Origin: Neoalteromonas arenosi
GTDB taxonomy: Bacteria > Pseudomonadota > Gammaproteobacteria > Enterobacterales > Alteromonadaceae
Assembly (NCBI RefSeq): GCF_030362855.1
Contig: NZ_JAUCBP010000013.1
Coordinates: 1 to 64,000 of the forward strand
Reading direction: 5' to 3'
Length of the DNA stretch: 64,000 nucleotides
Both the position numbers and the translations under genes were made by a program. The first letter of the stretch is position 1. Every line of letters begins with the position of its first letter. Positions 1 through 7,842 of the stretch are shown here, piece after piece. The notes beneath the pieces are model-generated. The model saw only the letters and a list, made by a program, of their open reading frames with translations, had not been told where the DNA came from and did not search any database.

Positions 1-56
1 GCGGCGATGGTAGTGTGGGGCTTCCCCATGTGAGAGTAGCACATCGCCAGACTCCC
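1..56 (+). rRNA. rrf: 5S ribosomal RNA, 3' end (partial)
   Basis: The first bases match the 3' half of gammaproteobacterial 5S rRNA: the loop-E/helix-IV segment (GCGATGGTAGTGTGGGG), the CCCCATGTGAGAGTAG block and the closing CATCGCCAG that pairs with the 5' end lying outside the window. The 5' half is missing because the window starts inside the gene. The exact 3' end (about 56) is inferred by likeness to relatives. An intrinsic terminator follows directly, so this is the last gene of an rRNA operon. Confidence 0.93.
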
Positions 57-67
57 AATTCGAAGAA

Positions 68-96
68 GGGCTATCCGGGTGGATAGCCCTTTTTTA
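68..96 (+). terminator. Intrinsic terminator of the rRNA operon
   Basis: A 9-bp perfect stem (GGGCTATCC at 68-76, GGATAGCCC at 81-89) with a four-base loop is followed by a run of seven Ts. It sits just after the 5S rRNA. Confidence 0.93.
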
Positions 97-217
97 TTGT
101 CTTGAAGAAAGTTCAAATGAAAGACGATGATTTGTCATTGACACTCAGACAAGAAACGGCAAACTAATCGCGAATGTCTTAATGGAATACTTCTGAAGTT
201 AGTAAGGAACACTATCA

Positions 218-1279
218 GTGAACATTATTGCGCAAATCCTCCAACTATTAGTTATTTCAATATCCCTATTTTTAGCTTCTGTAGTTAAGTGCGAATCAAA
301 TGATGAACCTTATGAATTCGTCGCGTCAAAGTTAATAAGCTATAACGATGACCCGGTATCTCGTATTGCTTACACTGACTTAGAGGGCTGGACTTGGGTT
401 AACTATGCGATTGATATCGACGGCAAGGTCAAAGATATATTGCTGATTGATCACAGTGAGAGAACGCGTTTCCTCGACGAAGCTATCGAGTACATTGAAC
501 AATTTGAGTTTACACCCGCAACTCTTAATGGTCACCCAGTCGAGTCCAATCGATTCCTTTTTCTGCGACACATGAGTAATACGGGGATGGATCAAAATAA
601 AAAAGCGGGTGAAACTTTTGCTGAAGAATACGGTGAAGCGCTTGGTTTGATTGCGCGTAATGACTTGGTGGAAGCAGCGCAAGCTATAAACGATTTAAAG
701 GATGATTTTAGTTTCAACTTAGCCAGACAAGCTTGGGTTTCTTGGTTGAGTGCGATGCTTAACTATCGCCATAAAAACTACCCCGAGTATCTGCGTCAAT
801 TGACAATCGGTTTCCATCTTGCAGATGCGCATTTGAGTAACAACGTCGCAGCAAAACTTTACATGAATCTGTTTGAGATGCAGATGTATGCCAACCTCTA
901 TGTCGATGCTAACGAAACACTAGAAAGTATGATTGAGTCGGATAAAGTTGAGATAGGTGACGAATTAATAGGACTACTCTCCAGCCGAATCGATGAGAAA
1001 TTTGCAAGCGCTACACCTTATTCTGTCGAGTTAACACTAAGAGAAGGTAAGTGGCAGTTTTACCGGCTACTCGATCACGCATTTGAGATCCAATTTTCAC
1101 CTGGTACGTTACAAGGCCTCAATCTTCGCTGTGAGGGATCTAATACCGACTACACGACGCGCATTGATAGCACAACAGAGAAATTAAAGGTCGAAACCGA
1201 TGATGTGGTTTGTACATTGTTTGTAAAAGGTGATGAAGGTGCTACCGCTACATTGTTGATTACACCGGACTTATTGTAA
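218..1279 (+). CDS. Secreted protein with TonB C-terminal-like domain
   Basis: A 353-residue protein with an N-terminal hydrophobic signal peptide (about residues 1-25, cleavage near VKC-ES). Residues about 35-115 resemble the TonB C-terminal fold: GWTWVNY, then IDGKVKD, a short acidic helix and FEFTPATLNG, which follow the usual G-W-V, D-G-x-V and F-x-P-A-x-x-x-G pattern. The rest is helical and matches nothing I recognise. The GTG start is chosen because AAGGA lies 9 bases upstream and it opens the signal peptide. Unlike true TonB it has no Pro-rich spacer or retained membrane anchor, so it is probably a periplasmic or outer-membrane-associated protein that borrows the fold. Function unknown. 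Confidence 0.75.
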   Translation: MNIIAQILQLLVISISLFLASVVKCESNDEPYEFVASKLISYNDDPVSRIAYTDLEGWTWVNYAIDIDGKVKDILLIDHSERTRFLDEAIEYIEQFEFTPATLNGHPVESNRFLFLRHMSNTGMDQNKKAGETFAEEYGEALGLIARNDLVEAAQAINDLKDDFSFNLARQAWVSWLSAMLNYRHKNYPEYLRQLTIGFHLADAHLSNNVAAKLYMNLFEMQMYANLYVDANETLESMIESDKVEIGDELIGLLSSRIDEKFASATPYSVELTLREGKWQFYRLLDHAFEIQFSPGTLQGLNLRCEGSNTDYTTRIDSTTEKLKVETDDVVCTLFVKGDEGATATLLITPDLL

Positions 1280-1330
1280 TAGATTAAGGTGTCCCGCAGT
1301 GTATGCGGGAACCACATCACGCATAGTCTC

Positions 1331-1516
1331 TCAGCCCCGGGGTCTGGTCTTTTTATTCTTTGGATCAGGCTGCAAATGCCATTCTCCATGGTAGGCATAT
1401 TTATCGTAGTCTTGATCGTTCATATCTTCTTCAGAATCGTCATTTCCACCAAAGACTTGATGCGTTTCTTCTAAACTCAGTTGTCGAATCGTGTTTTTTT
1501 GTATTTGACTTTTCAT
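1331..1516 (-). CDS. Small double-glycine-leader peptide (putative RiPP/bacteriocin-like precursor)
   Basis: A 61-residue ORF reading away from the large sensor-regulator gene. Residues 13-24 are LSLEETHQVFGG, which fits the double-glycine leader consensus of peptides cut and exported by C39-peptidase ABC transporters (L at -12, S at -11, E at -8, V at -4, GG at -2/-1). The predicted mature part is 37 residues, strongly acidic at first and basic at the end (KNKKTRPRG), with no Cys. A ribosome site (AGGAT) lies 5 bases before the ATG. No C39 transporter or modification enzyme is in the window, so any export partner must be elsewhere. The gene is divergent from the hybrid regulator, with a perfect palindrome between them. 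It could be an unmodified signal peptide or microcin-like peptide; the function is inferred from the leader only. Confidence 0.6.
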   Translation of the reverse strand: MKSQIQKNTIRQLSLEETHQVFGGNDDSEEDMNDQDYDKYAYHGEWHLQPDPKNKKTRPRG

Positions 1517-1579
1517 AATACATCCTAGTAATAATTAAAAAGGCAGATTAATTTCTGCACAATTTCAAGTTACTAGTTG

Positions 1580-1593
1580 CTGTTTATAAACAG
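1580..1593. promoter_or_regulatory. Perfect 14-bp palindrome between divergent genes
   Basis: CTGTTTATAAACAG reads the same on both strands. It lies in the 106-bp region between the double-glycine peptide gene and the hybrid sensor-regulator gene, 63 bases from the first start codon and 29 from the second. The position fits an operator used by a dimeric regulator acting on one or both genes. Which protein binds is unknown; AraC-type regulators more often use direct repeats. Confidence 0.45.
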
Positions 1594-1622
1594 TATTAGA
1601 AAAAGGACATTCGTTCATAGAT

Positions 1623-4600
1623 ATGGGACATCTAAGAAGCATACTGTTAGTTATTTACATGCTAGGCTCAAGCGTGACAGGGAAGCCGCTAGAGGGTGAG
1701 TTGCCGCGCATAAGTACTGCTGACGATCAGTCGTTGGGTATCATTCACAGTTTGTTTCAAGGTCGTGATAAGTTATGGATCGGCAGTGAGAATGGGCTTT
1801 ATTACGTTGCCGGTGATCAGATCGAACGCTCACAAATTCTACCGAAAGAAATATCCGTTCCAATTACGGCAATCGCGGAAACTACCGATAGTTTAGTTGT
1901 TGCGACTCTTGGGCAAGGGCTACATCTATATAATTATGAGACTCAACGTATACAGCGCTTTGATACTAGTCAGGGCTTAACATCAGATTTTATCTATGAC
2001 TTTGCGAAACTACCTAGCGGTGAGTGGGTGGCTGCAACCTTTGACGGGGTGGATTTAATAGACTTTAATCTTCTGCCTGCTGGAAAAGTAACACCTATTC
2101 TGGCCAGCAAGAACGTCTTTAATGTGGTTACCCAACAAAATCAAATTTTGTTTACGTCAGATGAAGGACTTTTTCTGATTGACGTAACGGGCCGACAAAT
2201 TGCGTCAACTTTATTACCTATACCTCCCAACAAAGCCAGTTTAATAATCAATGATGTCGATTTGATTACACCAAGCGAGATCGCTGTTGCAACGGATCAA
2301 GGCTTATATCTATATGAGCTTGAGCAACAGGTTTTTAAATTGAGGGCTCACCTTTACGCCGCAGAAAATGTAACAACAGCCGTATCTTTTGACTCTGAAT
2401 CGATATTGGTATCCGGAACGAGAACGCGATTTTTGTCAATAAGCACTTTGCAGCCAATGACGAACCATCCTCAACAGGATTATTTCGACCTACACCGTAT
2501 CGCACATATCGAGGATATCGCGAGAACGCCTTCTAATCACATAGTGTTCTCAACCCCCCTCGTGGGAATGTCATGGTTAAACAATTTGGGTCATGCGGTA
2601 GATAGGATGGAGGTTGTTGCCGCTGACGGCCTGCGTCAGCGGGTTGATAAGATGATTGACTTAAATACTTCTGTATTGGCGATATCCAATCACACTCTTT
2701 ATTTGAAGAAAGGTTACGGCACAGAGCCATTCATCCCGGTATTTGAGGCATTTGAGCCTATAGAACATGTGGTAGCAATTGGTGAGCAAATGATACTTGC
2801 TTCAACTGGCAACATACTTCATGTGTTAGACGTCGTTGCAGAGCAAGTCGTGACCACATTGTCTATTCAGGCCGACGTTCAGCAATTAACTGTTATTAAT
2901 CGAAAGCCAGTGGTACTAGATGCGAGCAATGGCCTTTATGTCATCACTGATGATTTTCGCGTCCAGCCTCTGCCAACGCATTTTAACGCTGATTATATTA
3001 CCGCAACGGCTAATCGTCTTTTCGCAGTGGACTACTACAACGGCGTATTTAGCTCAAGAGAGGGTCAAAGTTGGCAGGCGCATGATCATTCGCTCCTGTC
3101 AGAGGACATTCCAATTGATTGCGTTGCACAATCTCAGACTGACGCCTATTACTTCTGTACGAGTGGCAATGGGATAATGGTAACTGACCCAGAAACTGCG
3201 CGACTAGTTCCGTCTAAATTAAACGATTTACTTAACGCAAACTACATTCGCTCAATGGCCGCCGATGCAAGTGGTCATCTTTGGATTGCGAGTAACATCG
3301 GACTATATCGCGCGCACCCGAGTGAGTTATGGATCCAAAGAGTTGACGCTCGTTTTGGCATTCTCGACAGAGACTTTGAATACGATGGGCTTTCAATGGA
3401 CATGATTGGAAGCACGCTCAACTTAGTTGGAGATAGCTACGCCTATCAGCTCTACTTGCCATCTCTAAACGCGTTACTTGACCAGCAGCTAAACCAGTCG
3501 GCTCGCGTCCAATTTGATAATATCACCAGTTACATTGGCAGCGGACAAGACCAACGTACAGAAATTTCATCGACGATAGAGGGCGGTGTGCGGAGTTATT
3601 TTGTGCCAAATTCTGCATATTTGTCGGAGTTCTCGTTTTCTGCAACTGACATTATCGATCACCAGTACCTGAGTTTTGAATACCGATTATTGGGTTTAAC
3701 TGAAACATGGAAGACTCAGCCTCACGGGTTTTCCAAAGCAATTTTCTCGGCGTTGCCCTACGGAGAGTATCGATTTCAAGTTCGCGCAGTGAATAACCTG
3801 TCTAACCTTGAACAGCCAATTACTGAAGTGGCAATCAATGTTCTACCGCCGTGGTATATGAGTTATCAAGCCTTTATTGCTTACTTCTTAAGCGCGTTAG
3901 CCCTGTACTTCAGTTTCCGCTATTGGCAGCAATATCGAGCCGAGGTTAGACGTCAACAGCTTGAGGCATTTGCTGCTGAGAAAACTAACGCACTGCAGCG
4001 TGAATATGAGGCGATCAAGCAGCGGCTAGATAAGACAAAAGGTTTGTTCACCAACATTTCTCACGAAATTCGTACGCCGTTAACCCTAATCATTGCTTGG
4101 CTAAATGAAGTCGCCAATAGTGACGCTTCAGAGCGAGATGGAAGGAAAATCCAAGCGGCGTTAAATAATACTCAACGCTTACGGTTATTGGTTGACCAGT
4201 TATTAGAGTTAGAAAACCTTGAGTATAAAGAGGCCGCCGAGAGAGAACATATTGATGTCGTTGCATCACTGAGGCAACTCGTGGATTCGCTACAACCACT
4301 ATTCAAACACAAGCGCATAGAGCCAGTCCTAACAGGAAGAGAGAAGATATACGTGGACGTGATCCCTGACAGCTTTGATAAAATCTTTTCGAATATCATC
4401 GTTAACGCAATTAAATACTCTGCAACTGATTCAGAAGTAAGGATGCGCGTGCGAGTAAAAGGACATTGTGTGGAAATAACGATTGAAGATAGTGGAGAAG
4501 GTATAGCCGAAGATGATGTTGCAACCATATTTAAGCGATTTTCGCGTTTGAAAGAACATCAAAATACTCAAGGAAGCGGTGTAGGTTTAGCTATTGTAAA

Positions 4601-5573
4601 AGAGTTTGTTGAGCGCAACAGAGGTGATATTAATGTCAAAAGTCGCAAGCGACACGGCACAGTCTTTACAATTTCATTGCCATTGAGCAAGGAGAGCCAG
4701 CAAAGTACCGCAAGAATTAATCTCGATGAGCAATCGTTCAACGCCGCTGCAGTAGACAAGTTACAGGCGAACACCGGTCGGAAAACCGTGCTAGTGGTTG
4801 AAGATGTCGAAGAAATGCGACGCTTCATTGTGTCTCTGTTAGCGAATGAATATCACTGCTTGCGCGCGGCCAATGGCAAAGAAGGTTTAGAAATGGCGTT
4901 AAAGTTACAACCAGATGCCATTGTTGCTGATGTTAACCTCCCTTTTAAAAACGGGATTGAATTGACCCAAGTTGTTCGCGCTAATCAGCAAACTGCACAT
5001 ATTCCAATTATTTTAATTTCCGCAATGGCAGACGAAGCCTCTAAGATCGCGGGTCTAAAGGCTCAAGCCAACGACTACATAGCAAAGCCGTTTAATCCTG
5101 AAGAACTTAAGTTTAAGCTCGCGCGATACACAGCAGTGGAGCCTACTACTGACAGTACCGTCGAAGGTAGTGAAGTACACGCAAAAATAGATTTGATTGA
5201 TATAGAGTTACCAGAGTTTAGCAGCGAAAAAGATCATCGGTTTATGATGAAGTTGTTACTCACTACGCAAAAACACTATCAAAGTGAAACATATAATCGC
5301 GAAATTGCCGCAACAGCGCTAAACTGCACGGACCGTCAATTAAACCGCAAATTGAATCAGCTAATAGGTAAGAGTTTTACGGCTTTTTTACGTCTATATC
5401 GACTTAAGAAGGCAAAGCGTTTGTTGCTCGAATCTAGTAATATTACCCATGTAGCATTTGATGTTGGATTTACTTCAGCTTCTTATTTTGGCTCCTGCTT
5501 CAAAGAAGAGTTTGGCATGACACCCAGTGAATATATAGAAAGCGCTAAACAACCTTTTTCAGAGCCAGTTTAA
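1623..5573 (+). CDS. Hybrid two-component sensor kinase/AraC regulator with beta-propeller sensor
   Basis: A 1316-residue one-protein signalling system. Order: signal peptide (1-20); periplasmic two-component-regulator propeller repeats (about 25-640); Y_Y_Y domain (about 680-740); one membrane helix (about 745-767); HisKA with H814 in NISHEIRTP; HATPase with N, G1 (DSGEGI) and G2 (GSGVGLAI) boxes; receiver domain with phospho-acceptor D1103 (VADVNLP) and conserved K in YIAKPF; and a C-terminal AraC HTH (about 1210-1310, DVGFTSASYF). Such hybrids sense an external ligand and directly regulate nearby promoters; many control glycan use, but no glycan genes are here. The divergent double-glycine peptide gene is the obvious candidate target. 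ATG at 1623 has AAAAGGA 15 bases upstream, rather far; no other in-frame start is evident. Confidence 0.93.
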   Translation: MGHLRSILLVIYMLGSSVTGKPLEGELPRISTADDQSLGIIHSLFQGRDKLWIGSENGLYYVAGDQIERSQILPKEISVPITAIAETTDSLVVATLGQGLHLYNYETQRIQRFDTSQGLTSDFIYDFAKLPSGEWVAATFDGVDLIDFNLLPAGKVTPILASKNVFNVVTQQNQILFTSDEGLFLIDVTGRQIASTLLPIPPNKASLIINDVDLITPSEIAVATDQGLYLYELEQQVFKLRAHLYAAENVTTAVSFDSESILVSGTRTRFLSISTLQPMTNHPQQDYFDLHRIAHIEDIARTPSNHIVFSTPLVGMSWLNNLGHAVDRMEVVAADGLRQRVDKMIDLNTSVLAISNHTLYLKKGYGTEPFIPVFEAFEPIEHVVAIGEQMILASTGNILHVLDVVAEQVVTTLSIQADVQQLTVINRKPVVLDASNGLYVITDDFRVQPLPTHFNADYITATANRLFAVDYYNGVFSSREGQSWQAHDHSLLSEDIPIDCVAQSQTDAYYFCTSGNGIMVTDPETARLVPSKLNDLLNANYIRSMAADASGHLWIASNIGLYRAHPSELWIQRVDARFGILDRDFEYDGLSMDMIGSTLNLVGDSYAYQLYLPSLNALLDQQLNQSARVQFDNITSYIGSGQDQRTEISSTIEGGVRSYFVPNSAYLSEFSFSATDIIDHQYLSFEYRLLGLTETWKTQPHGFSKAIFSALPYGEYRFQVRAVNNLSNLEQPITEVAINVLPPWYMSYQAFIAYFLSALALYFSFRYWQQYRAEVRRQQLEAFAAEKTNALQREYEAIKQRLDKTKGLFTNISHEIRTPLTLIIAWLNEVANSDASERDGRKIQAALNNTQRLRLLVDQLLELENLEYKEAAEREHIDVVASLRQLVDSLQPLFKHKRIEPVLTGREKIYVDVIPDSFDKIFSNIIVNAIKYSATDSEVRMRVRVKGHCVEITIEDSGEGIAEDDVATIFKRFSRLKEHQNTQGSGVGLAIVKEFVERNRGDINVKSRKRHGTVFTISLPLSKESQQSTARINLDEQSFNAAAVDKLQANTGRKTVLVVEDVEEMRRFIVSLLANEYHCLRAANGKEGLEMALKLQPDAIVADVNLPFKNGIELTQVVRANQQTAHIPIILISAMADEASKIAGLKAQANDYIAKPFNPEELKFKLARYTAVEPTTDSTVEGSEVHAKIDLIDIELPEFSSEKDHRFMMKLLLTTQKHYQSETYNREIAATALNCTDRQLNRKLNQLIGKSFTAFLRLYRLKKAKRLLLESSNITHVAFDVGFTSASYFGSCFKEEFGMTPSEYIESAKQPFSEPV

Positions 5574-5650
5574 CTCAATTAAAAAAGTAACGGTTTAGGT
5601 TTATGATTCACCTACCCTCTGTTTTAATTTAACCCTAATCGACGAGTAAA

Positions 5651-6703
5651 ATGGCGCATTTAAAGTACGATAAAAAGTTGTTGTTGAGACTAGCGGTGTT
5701 GGCCATTGGTGTGTATGCCACCATTGTGTTGCCACCTTGGCGCCTTACATTTTTGCAGATAACACCTCTACCAGATTCACTGGGAGAGCAAGTAAAGAGC
5801 ATCACAGAATACGGCTTTGACAGCGCCATTGTGTATATCCAGCAAGGAGATGATGTCGCTGAATTTTACACCGCTGGGCAACAAGAGCGCCGTTCCACCA
5901 CTGCGGTAAAGCCCGGTGCTTTATTTAAGATTGCCAGTATCGGCAAGCTTTACGATGTGGTTGCAGTGACAAAATTGGCTGCTGATGGTCGATTGTCCTT
6001 GGATAAGACCTTGGCTGAATATTTACCAGAATTGGCAGCCTCAATTGCCAATGCCGAATCCATCACGTTGCGAATGATGGTTCAACATCGAAGTGGTATT
6101 CCGAATTTTACCAATGCAGCCGGGTTTTGGGGGGGGCCAAGCACAACGACGGCTGAAGCTCTTGCCTTGATTGCTGGTCTCCCTGCTACATTTGAGCCGA
6201 ATCAGGGCTATGAATACTCGAATACCAACTACTTACTTATCGCTGAAATTATCAAAGCAGCTACGGGTTTGGACAAGCGACAAATCATTAGCGATGAGAT
6301 TCTGTTACCTTTAAACCTCAGCAATACATTTTTTCACTTAGCTGACATTGATGTAAATGCACTGGTCAGTGGTTATCATGTAAACACACCTGGTGATATG
6401 AAAACAGTAAACTACGGGTCGATGATTGCTACCGCACAGGACTTGGGTAAGTTTATACGCGCTTTAAATACAGGGCAGATACTCGATTCAAAAGAGGATG
6501 AAATCTACACAACGCTCTACCCACGCAGCCATACAGGACTTATTCCAGGATATCAGAGTATTGCCCGGTATCACGCAGAAAGTGACAGCGTGATTGTTAT
6601 ATTCGTAAACACAACAGATTTTGCCGATTATCAGCACTGGGCCATCTTTGAGGCACTGTATAGCCGCATTCTAACCTTACACACACAACGAATAGATACA
6701 TAA
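5651..6703 (+). CDS. Beta-lactamase-family serine hydrolase, membrane-anchored or secreted
   Basis: A 350-residue protein of the class C beta-lactamase/esterase/DD-peptidase fold (Pfam Beta-lactamase). The catalytic S-x-x-K is SIGK (S96, K99), and the second motif Y-x-N is YSN (Y189-N191). The MVQHRSGIPNF stretch between them is typical of this family. The N-terminus has a hydrophobic segment (about 10-28) with no clear cleavage site, so it may be a membrane anchor. Family members hydrolyse esters, D-amino-acid peptides or beta-lactams; the substrate cannot be told. It stands alone between the hybrid regulator and the convergent yicC. Confidence 0.85.
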   Translation: MAHLKYDKKLLLRLAVLAIGVYATIVLPPWRLTFLQITPLPDSLGEQVKSITEYGFDSAIVYIQQGDDVAEFYTAGQQERRSTTAVKPGALFKIASIGKLYDVVAVTKLAADGRLSLDKTLAEYLPELAASIANAESITLRMMVQHRSGIPNFTNAAGFWGGPSTTTAEALALIAGLPATFEPNQGYEYSNTNYLLIAEIIKAATGLDKRQIISDEILLPLNLSNTFFHLADIDVNALVSGYHVNTPGDMKTVNYGSMIATAQDLGKFIRALNTGQILDSKEDEIYTTLYPRSHTGLIPGYQSIARYHAESDSVIVIFVNTTDFADYQHWAIFEALYSRILTLHTQRIDT

Positions 6704-6809
6704 AACCCTACGTGTGAACGTTGGTTGTCGACCTTAAACTCACGGCCTAAATTTGGCTGAAACTACGGCAGCCTCGGATCATTCTTAACGAATTAGTACA
6801 GTAGCGAAA

Positions 6810-7673
6810 TTACTCAATATTCTGGATCTGCTCGCGCATTTGCTCGATTAGGACTTTAAGCTCTACCGCAGATTGGGTGATTTCAGCATTTATCGACTTA
6901 CTGCCAAGGGTGTTTGACTCGCGATTAAACTCTTGCATCATAAAGTCTAAGCGTCGCCCCACAGCGCCACCTTTATTGAGAATTTTTTGTGTTTCGCTAA
7001 CGTGAGAGTGTAAGCGATCCAGTTCTTCCGCAACATCAATACGCTGAGCCAGCATGACCATTTCCTGTTCGACCCGAGAGGCATCTAACTCGACTTGCGC
7101 TTCTGCAAAGCGCGTTTTAATGCGCTCTCTTTGCCACTCAATTATGTTTGGCATTTGAGTGGCAACTTTATCAACTTCAACGGTGATCGCACTCAGCCGC
7201 TGCTCGATCATCACTTTAAGATTTTTACCTTCAGTTGCACGCGAGTCTTTAAACTCCTTGAGGGTTTTATCGAACCCCTCTAACAGAGCTGATTGAATAG
7301 AGTCCATATCGGCTTCTTCCGCAGCAATCACACCTGGCCAACGTAGAATATCCACAGGGTTCACACCCGTAGATTGACCATGGGATTGCACCCAGTCAGC
7401 AGCGTGGAGCAATTGTTTCGCAAGCTCTTCATTAAGCGCTAATTTTCCAACCGCTGCGTCGTTGGCGGTATAGCGTAAATTGCATTCAACTTTGCCGCGC
7501 TGGAGCGATTTGCGAAATCGTTCACGTAGAACAGGCTCTAGGCCTCTAAATTGCTCCGGTAAACGAAAAAATGTTTCTAGGAAGCGCTGATTGACCGAAC
7601 GGATCTCCCATACAGCAGTGCCCCATTCGCCTTTAATCTCTTGGCGTGCGAAACCTGTCATACTGTAAATCAT
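6810..7673 (-). CDS. yicC: YicC-family endoribonuclease
   Basis: The 287-residue product matches YicC along its length: MIYSMTGFAR start, EIRSVNQRFLE, FRLPEQFRGLEP, RGKVECNLRY, and the C-terminal helix with GRRLDFMMQEFNRE. E. coli YicC is a hexameric endoribonuclease that affects small RNA decay. The frame is open 41 codons further upstream, but this ATG has GGAG 7 bases upstream and matches the family N-terminus. It lies on the minus strand, with rph and pyrE further along on the plus strand, as in E. coli, except that an S9 peptidase gene sits between. Confidence 0.94.
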   Translation of the reverse strand: MIYSMTGFARQEIKGEWGTAVWEIRSVNQRFLETFFRLPEQFRGLEPVLRERFRKSLQRGKVECNLRYTANDAAVGKLALNEELAKQLLHAADWVQSHGQSTGVNPVDILRWPGVIAAEEADMDSIQSALLEGFDKTLKEFKDSRATEGKNLKVMIEQRLSAITVEVDKVATQMPNIIEWQRERIKTRFAEAQVELDASRVEQEMVMLAQRIDVAEELDRLHSHVSETQKILNKGGAVGRRLDFMMQEFNRESNTLGSKSINAEITQSAVELKVLIEQMREQIQNIE

Positions 7674-7842
7674 CACTGTTCTCCTGCTGTTCTTGGGTGT
7701 TGCGCAATAGTTATCGGGGGAGTTTACCTTATTTTGTGTATCGACCCGAGCAGCAATTTCATCTATGCTGAGCATCGCAGTTTTATTTGTAAGCAAATAT
7801 TACAGATAAGTTGGATAAAAAAATAACAAACGGATTGAGAAG

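Noticed and set aside
1292-1310. Hairpin TCCCGCA/TGCGGGA after the first gene
   Set aside because: No T-run on either strand within useful distance, so I did not call it a terminator.
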